A stretch of 64,000 nucleotides of DNA. Source: Datura wrightii. Taxonomy: Eukaryota > Streptophyta > Magnoliopsida > Solanales > Solanaceae. Each line of letters starts with the position of its first letter. The stretch's first letter is position 1. The notes beneath the pieces were generated by a model. The model had not been told where the DNA came from. It did no database searches and was given only the letters and a program-made list of their open reading frames with translations. Positions 44,234 through 55,052 of this stretch are shown piece after piece. A program made the translations under genes and the position numbers. Location: positions 34,926,501-34,990,500 of the forward strand of contig JASDFA010000002.1 in the NCBI GenBank assembly GCA_035772735.1. Reading direction: 5' to 3'.

Positions 44234-45260
44234 ATGAGCTGGTTGTCCCCTCACCATGCCATTCTAGATTGCTATGCTAAGATCGTCACTATATCATGCC
44301 CAGAGTCATCTAGGTTGGAGTTGAAAGGGAATTGTAGCCCTTCTCCTAAGAAACTTATTTCGTATATTCATGCCTGTAGGTTGATAGAGTGGGGTTGTTC
44401 AACATATATTACGCATATTTGGGACACTAGTTTAGAGGGTCCTTCCATAGAGTTGGTTCCAGTTGTTTGTGAGTTCTTAGAGGTGTCCCCTGTAGATTTG
44501 CCCTGCATGCTGCTGGATCGTGACATAGATTTATGTATAGACTTGGGACCAAGTACCCAACCCATTTCTATTCTTCCATACCGAATGACACCTGCTGAGT
44601 TGAGAGAACTCAAGGAGCAGTTGCAGGAGTTGCTTAGTAAAGGATTCATCAGACAGAGTGTGTTGCCTAGGGGTGCCCCGATGTTGTTAGTGAAGAAAAA
44701 GGATGGTAGTATGCAGATGTGCATCGACTACCGCTAGTTGAACAAGGTAACTATTCAAAACAAGTACCCTCTTCCTTGAATAGATGATTTGTTTGATCAA
44801 TTACAGGGGGCGGTGGTGTTTTCATAGATTGACTTGAGGTTCGGTTATCACCAACTGAAAATCCGTGCTGAGGATATTCTTAAAACAACCTTTCGGACTA
44901 GGTATAGGCTTACCAGTTTCTGGTCATGTCATTCAGACTCACTAATTCCCTAGCTGAGTTCATGAGCCTGATGAACAGTATCTTCAAACCTTACCTAAAT
45001 TCCTTTCTTATTGTGTTATTAATGATATCTTGGTGTATTCTAAGACCAAGTAGGAGCATGAAAATCATTTAAGGATTGTGTTGGGGTTACTGAAGGAGAC
45101 GTAGTGGTACGCTAAGTTCACCAATTCTGTGTTCTGGTTGGAATCAGTGTCCTTTCTAGGACATGTCGTTTCCACAGAGGGAATATAAGTTGACCCATAG
45201 AAGGTGGAGGCGGTCATAAACTGAGCGACTCTAACTAATGTGATGGAAATTTGGAGCATT
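44234..45260 (+). pseudogene. E3 reverse transcriptase, decayed
   Basis: The open part (44234-44737) has FLEVSPVDLPCML, TQPISILPYRMTPAELREL, GFIRQSVLPRGAPMLLVKKK and MQMCIDYR before a TAG. Further pieces are KYPLP*IDDLFDQLQGA and IDLRFGYHQLKIR. The FIDD box region is frameshifted (near 45010). A later piece, SVSFLGHVVSTEG, is readable. Enzyme function is lost. Confidence 0.8.
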
Positions 45261-45429
45261 TGGGGTTGGCCAATTACTACTGTCAGTTCGTAAAAGGTTT
45301 TTCCTCCATCGCTTCAGCGTTGACCAAGTTGATGCAAAAGAATGTACCTTTCCAGTGGTCAGAGGAATGTGAAGCAAGTTTCCAGAAACTCTAGACTCTG
45401 CTAACCAAAAAACCTATCCTAGTGTTACT

Positions 45430-45916
45430 AGTGGAAGGTAAAGACTTTATTGTTCATTGTGATACCTCACTGTATGGTTTGGGTGTCGTGTTAATGCAGG
45501 AAGGGCAGGTTATTGTTTATGCCTCGAGATAGTTGAAGGTTCATGAAAAGAATTACCCTATGCACGACCTGGTGTTAGCAATAGTGGTATTTTCCCTGAA
45601 AATTTGGAGGCACTATTTGTATGGAGCTCGATGTGAGGTGTTCACTGATCATCGTAGCTTGCAGTATCTATTCTCTAAGAAAGATCTCAATTTGAGGAAG
45701 ATGAAATGGATGGAACTTCTTAAGGATTATGATATCACTATCTTGTACCTGTATGGAGCTCGATGTGAGGTGTTTACGGATCATCGCAACTTGCAGTATG
45801 TATTCTCCAAGAAAGATCTCAATTTGAGGAAGAGGAGATGGATAAAACTGCTTAAGGATTATGATATCACTATCATATACCATCAAGGAAAGGCCAATGT
45901 TGTGCAGACACGTTGA
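45430..45916 (+). pseudogene. E3 RNase H with internal tandem duplication
   Basis: RNase H domain: IVHCDTSLYGLGVVLMQEG, then LKIWRHYLYGARCEVFTDH and RSLQYLFSKKDLNLRK. The segment 45619-45750 is repeated in frame at 45751-45882 with a few changes (44 residues, starting YGARCEVFTDH). The family has this block once. The duplication doubles the catalytic TDH segment, so a working fold is unlikely. Confidence 0.85.
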
Positions 45917-46699
45917 GTCGAAAGACGGTGAGCATGGGTAGTCTAGCTTGCTTGGAAGCTACTTAGCGGCCAATGGCCAGAGAAGTTTAGAATTTAGCAA
46001 ATAGTTTGGTGAGATTGTCGCTGACATAAACCGGTGGGATACTAGCCAACATGGAGGCTAAATCCTCACTGCTAGAGGAAATTAAAGAAAGATAGTTCGA
46101 GGACGAAAAGCTGGCTAAGATTCGAGATAAGGTATTGCGGGGAGAAGCCAAAGAAGCAGTGTAAGAAGATGAATGGGTCCTCAGAATAAAGGGGCGAGTT
46201 ATGTATTCCTCGAGTTGTCAAGCTATTTAAAACTCTTTTGGAAGAAGCTGATAACTTGAGGTACTCCATTCACCCCGGAGTCACAAAGATGTACAATGAT
46301 CTGAAACAACTGGTAGGGCCAGATAAATAGGGATATTGTGGACTACGTCGCTTAGTGTTTGCATTATCAGCAGGTGAAGTATGAGCACCAAAAACATGGG
46401 GAACTACTTTAAAGAATGTGTATTCCTGTGTTGAAATAAGAAAGAATAGCAATGGACTTCATGGTGGATTTTCCCAAGACTTTAGGGAAATTTGACTCAA
46501 TTTGGGTTATTGTAGACAGATAGACCAAATCAACTCATTTCTTGCTAGTCCAGGTGACTTACAACATCAAGAAACTAGCAAAACTATACGTGAAGGAAGT
46601 GACTCGACTGCATTGGGTGCCTATTTCAATTGTGTTAGATAGGGGCACTCAGATCACTTCTCATTTCTGGAGAACCTTGCAGTCTAAGTTGGGTACAAG
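45917..46699 (+). pseudogene. E3 integrase, cut by E6 LTR
   Basis: Broken integrase. Fragments: EEIKERQFEDEKLAKIRDKVL-like start, HPGVTKMYNDLKQLV, DFMVDFPKTLGKFDSIWVIVD, STHFLLVQVTYNIKKLAKLYVKE and VPISIVLDRGTQITSHFWRTLQ. The sequence stops inside the catalytic core where TGTAATGACCCC of the next LTR begins. The C-terminal half is absent. Confidence 0.82.
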
Positions 46700-48303
46700 T
46701 GTAATGACCCCGATGTCGTCACGGGATAGTTAAGGTCATAGAACATAGAAATTTGTCTAAGGATGAGATAGGAGGTTGAGAAATAAACTAAGTATAGAAC
46801 TGTGCGATTTTGGGTAGCTACTAGTCCGAAGGACCGCAACAGCGATGGGATTTCTGCTGCAGCGAGACCGTGGTAGCGGTCGGTGTCCCACCACAACAAA
46901 ATGAGGGGGTAACTACTGGGACCACCATAGCGACCCAATGGCCACGGTAGTGGGTTTGTTGCAGTGGAAGTGTGAATGTTGCAGCAGACGATGGGAATTG
47001 AAAAGTTGGTTTTAAGTGGGAATTACGGGGTTTTACCCCATTATTCTCAAATCAAGATCAAAAGGTCTAAACAACGGGAAAACCCTCCAGAGAAGTGAAA
47101 ACCCTTCACCAAGGTAAGATTTTTGAATTGTCTATCTCTACATGAGTAATATTAATCCTAGATTCCTTGTAGACCTTTAATGGTGGGAGTTTTTGTAGAG
47201 AAAAACCCTAGACTGTTGAACTAGGGATGGATTGTAGGGTTATTTGGTTTGATGTTGAGAAATTTTAACCACTCCTAAGATTATTGTTGAGAAGGGGGGG
47301 TTGGGTATATGAGAATTAGGACCTAGAACTTAGTAGAATTGGTGTTCACTTTCAAAAGTTCCCTGAAGGGGAGGATTTGATTTTCTAAAACCCTTATTTT
47401 GAAGAGTTAGTAATGAATTATTTTTTGCTTCTTTGTAGATTACGAGAAATCTGAAGCTGTGAGAAAGGGAAAGACTTTGGTGGAGTGATTAACTCTTTGT
47501 GTCTGAATTCGAGGTAGGTTATAATTATAGGGTTAGACCCTGTATAGTGGCTTGTATGCTTATGTAATGACTATATTTGATTGATCTTTAGATATTCCTT
47601 GTTATGAGCATTTGTATGTGAATAAATGGAAATTATAATGTTGATATGGGATGAATATAATCTATTTTTGAGATCATGTAGAAGCGTGTAATAAACTTCA
47701 TTTTATGAATCTATCATGTGAACTTTTGCTGTATTTGAACAAGTGAGGGAGTGGAGCATAGAGTCTGATGAATTGATAGGTATATATATGGTTTCGATTA
47801 TGTAATGCACCTTGTTGAAATTAAAGGATGAGAATGGCTTAAATATTAACTATTCCCTGAAATGATAGGCTTGAGCCTGAGGGGAATATCCGGGCGAGTG
47901 AATATTACTATTGAGTGGCTCGTGACCGAGGGGAGCATCCATACGAGCATATGAGTGAGAACAGGTACCACGTCAGAACATAGATTTCTAGAGTCCCCTA
48001 TAGGTCATCACTGGATGGGGAGAAATAAGACTCTCTGGCAAGCGTGTACATTGATTGTGTGATTAAGTATTTATTATGAGGTAGCGGAGGGGTGTGCCTT
48101 TCATTCCATCTTTGGTTTTCATATTGTGCATGTTACTTATGTGGTGTTGTCCTTATATGCAAACGAAGTGTATGAAAAATGTTCTGAGAAGTTGTGACAA
48201 TTACAAATATGTTATGTGATTTTAAATATTGAAGAACATGTGTCTAGTTCTAGCTGTGACTTGTCACAATGTCGAAACTGATGGGTGGTTTCTGTTCTAT
48301 TTC
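46700..48303 (+). repeat. E6: LTR of the E3 family, first part
   Basis: Starts TGTAATGACCCCGATGTCG and follows the E3 LTR for about 1.6 kb. It is interrupted by E7 (duplication ATTTC at 48299-48303) and seems to resume at 58086. The right end is not seen because E8 cuts it at 58210. It may be the 5' LTR of another element or a solo LTR inserted in the E3 integrase. Confidence 0.75.
48299..48303. repeat. E7 target site duplication, left (ATTTC)
   Basis: ATTTC before the E7 LTR; repeated at 58081-58085. Confidence 0.8.
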
Positions 48304-49758
48304 TAATGAGTTGGTAATTTACCAACTCCTTAGGCTCTTAAACATGAGCTTTAGCTTAGTTTTCAAGTCATTTAAATGAATTTTTTATGCCCTTTTGCCT
48401 TTTTCTTTGTAAACATCCGAGGTGAAGAAAAAGAGCAATAAGTGGAGTAAAAAGAAGGAAATCAGGTGAAAACTGGCGAGGACACCGGTGTAAAGCCAGT
48501 CAAATACATAATACCAATGATTTGTAGAACAAATGCAACTGATGACCGCGACTCATCGATCAAATCGCCTACATGCGGCTGGACTTGGTGGACAAAGGAG
48601 CAAAGTAATCGGTTGAGCGTGGTTACAGGCTGGTGAATCACTAAAGGTATAGGCGAATAGTACTGGAAATCACTGGAGGAGCAGAATATAACGGACGGAG
48701 GTTCGTGGAGTGTAACCAGCAAACTGTTTGTGCCTTCGCAAGTGACAAAATGCCAGAACAGGGGCAATTGCGTCTAACACTGAAAAAGAGGGGATTGGTT
48801 GCCTTATTTTTGTATATATCCTAGAATAAAGTAATCTGTATGTATCAGATCTTAACTTTAGCTTTTTGAACATTCCTTTATTCTTGGAAAGAGAAGTACT
48901 CCATTGGAGGAGAGTGTGGAATATTGCTTTTCTTATTTTCTTCTTCTTTCAGTAGCAAGGTATAACCATTGTTGCAGACATATTGTTATTTTGATGTTTC
49001 TTTCTCTTATTGATCAATATACACTTTAGTTTCTTAATCATGAGTAGCTAAATCATCAACTAGATGTGTGTGATGATGGGTTCTTAATTAGATTGGGTAT
49101 TGCTAGATTCATCTTAATATTGCTTAATTAGTGTAAATCTGTTGAATTCTCTCCAATTTATAATTGATGATCCATAGTTGAAAATGTGGGTTTATTTTTC
49201 TTACTTGATTTTGCTTGAAAAAGAAGAATTCAAGTATTGGAAGATAATTTGATGGTGAGAATGAATGTGATTGTGTAGAGTTGGGCTAGAAATAGCCAAA
49301 ACCCATGTTCATCATCCTAATTAGTAGTTGATGGCTAGAAATAGCTCAGCTATCAACTCAAACTCTATTGCGCTAATTGAATTGTGTCTTGAGGTTCAAA
49401 AGAACTCGAGAAAAAGGCATATATGAGGTTGAAAAATATAGGATGCCATGTTGCCCAAAGTTATTTATGCATATTCGCAATGATTTGATGAGCTAGCATA
49501 TCCTTATTTGATTAGCACCTCATCTACACCACACCTTTAGTCTTCTCTTATTATTGTCTATCAATTTTTGTTATTTTGCTATTTTGGCAAGCTGGTGTGA
49601 AATCCACAATATTGTTAACTCTATTTCCCCCCCCCCCCCAACAAAAAAAATTTACTAGTCTTTATGGGATTTGACCCCGACATCCACCGGGAATATTTAT
49701 TTTTATACAACGATCACTTACCCTTTCCCTAAGCGAGGAGTATATTTGAGTGTTATCA
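48304..49758 (+). repeat. E7 5' LTR (1455 bp)
   Basis: TAATGAGTTGGTAATTTACC to GTGTTATCA. The first base pair TG is TA here and TG in the mate. Nucleotides 5-25 are an inverted repeat (arms GAGTTGGTAA and TTACCAACTC around one T). A C run at about 49627 replaces about 80 bases present in the 3' LTR. Confidence 0.88.
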
Positions 49759-49762
49759 AAAA

Positions 49763-49780
49763 TGGCGCTGTTGTTGGGGA
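49763..49780 (+). other. E7 primer binding site (tRNA-Asp type)
   Basis: TGGCGCTGTTGTTGGGGA, four bases after the LTR; a diverged Athila-type site. Confidence 0.82.
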
Positions 49781-50027
49781 CTAGCGTTTGATATCCTTGT
49801 GTTGTTTGTTCATTTGAGTTAATCTTGCATCTTAGTTATTGAAATTGATGCTTCTATAGTTGGCTTTTATTGTCGGAGTTGGAGCTTCGTCTTGCCGTTT
49901 GTTATGTGATCATTGTCATGCTAATGTGCCCCTTTGAAAGGCTGTTGTGAGACCCCAACTGTGCACCTTATGTGGAGACTCTCAAATTGGTGGATAAGAT
50001 ATGGCGTAGAGAAGGGAGGAAACTAAA

Positions 50028-50758
50028 GTGTTGCTGGTCATGATGAAATATATAGAGCTATTAGTGAGTTATATGAAGGGCTTTCATATAAGGTACCATC
50101 AAGCCAATCAAGGCTATGGATATTCTTATAGTGAAAATCAAGGTCGGAAGGATGTTTGTTTAGCTGAAACAAGTAGTCAAGGAAGTGATGATTCACTCTT
50201 ATCTCACATGGAAGACACTCTTGAGGTGGTGCTCGACAAAGTTATTTTAACTGATTCAGGAGTGCAGGAGTTATGGAGTGAAATGTTGGACCTCACTAGA
50301 ACCATGAAAAATCATGATGTAGCAATAAAATAGTTATAGGACAGAATGAATGTGTTATCACTCCAAGTGGAAGCTCAAAAATAACGAAGGAAACAAAATT
50401 TGCACCACCCCAACCCAACATGGACGAAGAAACATTTGGAGGGGAGATGGAAGAGATTCTGGAAGAAACGTTTGCTTGCCTTTTCTTGAGCAGTGAAGAA
50501 TGGGAGGAAGTATGTCAAGTGAACAAGGGGATAGGAACTTATAGCTTCCAACCTAGGAAACTCGACCTCGACCTCAAAAATTGGATAACCGCACATTCAC
50601 AACCATCCATTATTGTACCTTCGAGTTTGGAACTCAAATCCTTACCTATCCATTTGAGATATGCATTTTTGGGGGAAAATGAGACACTTCCGGTCATTAT
50701 TTCATCAAAGCTCACTCCTAACTAGGTAGAAAAGCTCATAGTGGTATTGAAAGGGCAT
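50028..50758 (+). pseudogene. E7 remnants of gag C-terminus and protease-RT linker
   Basis: An N-terminal gag domain is not found after the 250-base leader. 50028-50333 resembles the charged gag tail (SEMLDLTRTMKNHDVAIK). 50420-50725 ends with LELKSLPIHLRYAFLG and ETLPVIISSKLTP, the linker that in E1 lies between protease and RT. The protease active-site block (DLGAS) and the Gag domain are missing, which implies an internal deletion. The two pieces are in different frames, with TAG and TAA stops between. Confidence 0.65.
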
Positions 50759-53515
50759 ATCTGAGCCTTAGAGTGGTCGATAGTTGATATTATCGGTATT
50801 CCTCCGAGGATTTGCACTCACAATATTAATCTTCAAGAAAATTGTATCCCATTAATCGAGCATCAGAGGCATCTAAATCCACCTATGCAAAAGGTATATC
50901 CTAGTGTTGACAGTAGTTAGGTAAGCCCCGTACAGTGTGTGCCAAAGAAAGGGGGCATTACCGTTGTCCCAAATGAAAAGAATGAATTAATTACAACCCG
51001 TGCAGTTATCGGATGGAGAGTTTGCATGAATTACCAAAAGTTAAACTCCTGGACAAAGAAAGATCACTTCCCTGTGCCCTTCATTGACCAAATATTAGAT
51101 CGCTTGGCCAGAAAAGAATATTATTGTTTTTTTGATAGATACTCAAGGTACAATCAAATCTCCATTGCACCTGAGGATCAAGAGAAAACCACTTTTACAT
51201 GTCCATATAGGACTTTTGCGTTCAAGAGGATGCCTTTTGGTCTTTCCAATGCTCCCGCCACTTTCGAAAGATGTATGATGTCCATCTTTTCAAACATGGT
51301 GGAGGACACTATGGAAGTCTTTATGGATGACTTCTTTGTTATGGGGAATTCATTTGAAGATTGTTTGGTACACCTAGAAGAGGTATTGAAGAGATGCGAG
51401 GAGAAAAACTTGGTCCTCAATTGAGAAAAATATCCTTTCATGGTAAAAGAAGGGATTATATTAGGGCACAAAATCTCTGAGAAAAGAATTAAGGTAGACC
51501 AAGCTAAGATCAATGCTATTGCTCAGTTACCAGTGCCAAGAACAATGAAGGTTGTTAGGAATTTCCTCGAGCATGCGGAATTTTACCGCCGTTTTATTAA
51601 GGATTTCTCCAAGATAGCTCATCCTCTACTTCGGCTGCTAGAAAAAAAAGGAAAAGTTCAATTTCGATAGGGGTGTATGAAGGCATTTGAAGAGTTGAAG
51701 GAAAGGTTGGTTTCCTCTCCAATCATTATGGCACCTGATTGGTCAAAGCTCTTTAAACTCATGTGAGATGCCAGTGGGGTAGCATTAGGGACAGTCTTTG
51801 GGCAGCAGAAAGACAAGGTGTTTCACCCTTTTTACTATGCCAGCAATGCCTTAAATGACACACAAACAAACTATACAGTGACTGAACAAGAATTACTCAC
51901 TGTTGTGTTTGCATTCGAGAAGTTTCGGGCAAATTTGTTGGGAACTAAAGTGGTGGTGCACACAGACCATGCAGCACTCAGGTATTTCATGTCCAAGAAA
52001 GATGCTAAACCCATGCTTATTAGGTGGGTTCTGTTGTTGAAGGAATTTTACTTTGAAGTAAATGATCGTAAAGGATGTGAAAATCAAGTGGCCGACCATC
52101 TATCACGCCTAGAGAAAAGGGGTCAACTAGAAATCCAAGAGGAAATTAATGATAACTTCCCGGATGAACATATTCTAGCTTCAACCCACGAGGTATCACC
52201 GTGGTTTGCCGACTTTGCTAATTATTTGGAAGGCAACCTCATACCCGAATGTTTAAAATTTCATCAAAATAAGAAATTCATGCATGATGTTCGGAAGTTT
52301 TATTAGGATGAACCTTACATTTTTCGTAGTTGCACGAATGGTTTGATTCGACGGTGTGTCCTAGAAGTGGAAATGGTACCAATTCTAGAGGCTTGACATT
52401 CTTAACCTGTTGGGGGCCACCATGGAAATGTGCGAACAGCCGCAAAGGTGTTATAGTGTGGATTTTATTAGCCTACCATACATAAGGATGCTCATAACTT
52501 TGTAAAGCAATGCGATCAGTGTCAACGAACAGGGAGTATTTCAAGGAGGCACGAACTTCCATTGACACCAATCCAAGAAGTTGAGTTGTTCGATGTATAG
52601 GGGATTGGTTTCATGGGCCCCTTTGTGAGCTCTTATGGAAATAAGTATATTTTGGTGGCGGTCGATTATATCTCTAAGTGGGTAGAAGCTGTAGCATTAC
52701 CCAACAACGAGGGGAGGAGTGTAACAGCCTTTTTGAAAAAGCGCATTTTCTCCCCGCTTCGCACTCCTAGAGCTATCATTAGTGGTGGAGGATCACATTT
52801 TTGCAATTGATTGTTTAGCACCTTGTTAGCCAAATATGGTGTGAAGCATAAAGTGGCCACCCCTTATCACCCACATACTAGTGGTCAAGTAGAAATTTCA
52901 AATCGGGAGATCAAATCTATCTTGAAAAAATCAGTCAATATGAACAGAACAGATTGGGATCAAAAGTTAGATGATACCTTGTGGGCATATCAAACTACAT
53001 TTAAGACACTGATTATAATGTCCCCATATCAACTTGTCTTTGGTAAGGCGTGCCACCTCCCTGTTGAGTTAGAACATAAGGCGTTGTGGACATTGAAGAG
53101 CTTGAACCTTGAATGGGGAAGAGCCATCCAAGGGCAAGTAGAAAATTTTCATGAGTTGAATTAATTTAGAATGAGAGCATATGAGGATCCAACTATTTAC
53201 AAATCCCGCATGAAGCATTATCATGATAAAAAAAATTTGCAGCGGGATTTTGCTCTTGGGGACTGGGTGTTGTTGTTTAATTCTCCACTGAGATTATTCC
53301 CAGGAAAGCTAAAATCTAAATGGTCAGGGCCATTCAATGTATCACAAGTTTACGACAGTAGCATAGAACTTCAAGGAGAAAATAGGTCAAAATTCAAGGT
53401 CAATAGTCAAAGGGTAAAAAGATATTTGGGAGTGTTGGAGGAGGTTGGGCGAACAGAGGTCTTGTACCTAGATGAACCAGAAAACTTATGGAACCACGTT
53501 GTGCCACAACGTTAA
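50759..53515 (+). pseudogene. E7 pol: RT - RNase H - integrase, nonsense codons in one frame
   Basis: The frame is constant from at least 50939 to 53515. RT: VSPVQCVPKKGGITVV, WRVCMNYQKLN, FDRYSRYNQISI, FGLSNAPATFERCM and FMDD. RNase H: DASGVALGTVFGQ, VTEQELL, VHTDHAALRYF. Integrase: zinc region ending CDQCQRTGSISRRHE; core with GIGFMGPF where E1 has GIDFMGPF, IISGGGSHF where E1 has IISDGG, and VEISNREIK with Glu kept. So two of three catalytic Asp are Gly. Stops near 51422, 51668, 51763, 52304, 52394, 52456, 52599, 52808 and 53162 break it. It ends at NHVVPQR and TAA, overlapping hairpin 1. Confidence 0.9.
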
Positions 53516-53543
53516 CTAAAGCGCTTATTGGGAGACAACCCAA
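53496..53543 (+). other. Hairpin pair module, E7
   Basis: Hairpin 1 (53496-53512): stem ACGTTG/CAACGT, loop TGCCA, overlapping the last pol codons. Hairpin 2 (53528-53543): stem TTGGG/CCCAA, loop AGACAA. AAGCGCTT lies between. Confidence 0.68.
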
Positions 53544-53639
53544 GAATTCTTATTTTTATTCTCTTAGAACTTTTTAACGCTTTGTTGTTTATTATTTTAG
53601 TAGGTAACGACAGTTCAAGGTAAAAGGGGGATAGGGCGT

Positions 53640-54000
53640 GACAAGTGCTTCAATGGAGGGACACAAATGTAAAAGCGTAGGGCACCGAACTACCATAGAT
53701 ATAAGGAATTTCACAAGATATTCTATGAGGCAATTGGTGACACACTGGGGGAACACCGACACAATTTTGCGAATCACCGTTGAATGACCGACCCCAGTCA
53801 GTAAACCTGGGAGTAATCGTCATATCAGCATCTCGCCCGGCGAAATGCTGGTGTCAATCCACAAAATGCAGGTCAGTCATCGACTCTAAATCAGTAGACC
53901 TGCACACGTAATGGCCATCGGCGCTTACATCGGCTGCTCGTCAGTTCTCATCAATGATCGCTGGAATACCCGACCTAGGTTTATGATCTTCTCAGAAGGT
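53640..54000 (+). promoter_or_regulatory. U3-like cluster 1 in E7
   Basis: Contains words of the E7 LTR U3, such as GGCGAAATGCTGGT (53839-53852), also at 56726-56739 in the 3' LTR. A pyrimidine-rich leader-like stretch follows (54020-54200). The position matches the U3-like blocks of E2 and E5. Confidence 0.4.
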
Positions 54001-54544
54001 TGACCGAGTTTTGACCTTAAACTTTCCACTTTTTCCCTTTTCCGCCATCTCTCATATTCCAGACAAACCACCCTTCCACCTAACCTCCATCAATATTCAC
54101 CTCCCTTTTTCCCAATCACCTTCCCTTTCTTCACCTTTAAATAGTTCTTCCCATCTTCCATTTTCACTCTACCTATATCCTCACAAATTCAGGAATACCA
54201 TCAGTTAGCAAGTGCACGACCCTCTCTACTAGCTATCACTCTCATTTTAGTATGGTTTTTCTAGCTCCTATTTAAATGAAGAATGGGAATCTACCATGCT
54301 GCCTGATTAGAGTATATATTGCTGATGTTTTGTGTTTATTCGATTACCTTGTATTTTTTTGATGTGTGGTTGTTCCATTCTATTGTTTCTATTTTTTTAT
54401 TTTTTATTATGGGGGTGAAGTCTGAGTAACCCTGAGTGGGTCACCTTCACAACTTTCCCAATGACAGATAACATGACAACTTTCTTAAGGGCAAGTTGTC
54501 GTTATTAATTTGGATGTAATCTGTAAGTGTAAGTGATTTTGGTG

Positions 54545-54790
54545 AAGCATTGTGATTGGAACAAGTGGGGGATAACCCATCGGCAAACCGTCAAACATGT
54601 TCGTCAAATCGCCGGTGAAACCGAGGGTTTGATAAACATTTTCTTTGATTTCTATCGTGAACCGTCATTTCAATGTTGCTTCGCGATTCTATATCAGCGA
54701 TTCGCAGGTGGAAATCACCGATGATGGCAGATTCTATGTAGTGTACTTATTTCTGCTGGAGAACTCATCGATGCTTCGTGGTTCCGTATC
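54545..54790 (+). promoter_or_regulatory. U3-like cluster 2 in E7
   Basis: Contains GTCAAATCGCC (near 54605) and GGTGGAAATCACCG, akin to LTR words (TCAAATCGCCTAC near 48566 and 56813, GAAATCACTGGAGG). It lies about 130 bases before a small basic ORF. Confidence 0.35.
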
Positions 54791-54917
54791 CTCCTTTAGC
54801 TGATGTTTCACTGGTATCACCTGCGCCACCTTATAACCCTTTGGTTATTATTTTTTTCTCCAATATTTGAGTGTTTTCTAAATTTTGTGCATAATACTAA
54901 CCTCAGTCTACAACATC

Positions 54918-55052
54918 ATGTCCACATCCAGACGAATGAGAAAAGGAAAAGCACTAATGAGCAACATCGATACACAAACTGCACCTTTTGATGAAACACA
55001 ACATCTAATACAGATGCGCTTTAGGCTGGCTAGAATAGAAGAATATTCTTGA
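54918..55052 (+). pseudogene. E7 possible accessory-gene N-terminal remnant
   Basis: A 44-codon ORF with a basic start (STSRRMRKGKALMS) and LIQMRFRLARIEEYS at its end. It occupies the same place as the E2 and E5 accessory start, after U3-like clusters. No EFYAN-type domain follows. The sequence match is too short to prove homology. Confidence 0.22.

Larger units (their letters stand above)
19613..46699 (+). mobile_element. E3: old, decayed chromovirus-like Gypsy element (split by E4, cut by E6)
   Basis: Its own parts are 19613-19813 and 40045-46699. The order is 5' LTR (interrupted), initiator-Met-like primer site, gag, protease, RT, RNase H and part of integrase. The last readable integrase residues (FWRTLQSKLGTS) abut an LTR of the same family at 46700. 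Every coding domain has several stops and frameshifts, so this is the oldest coding element here. The C-terminal integrase and 3' LTR are not seen, so the clade call (Tekay/Del-like) rests on primer site and protein style only. Confidence 0.82.
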
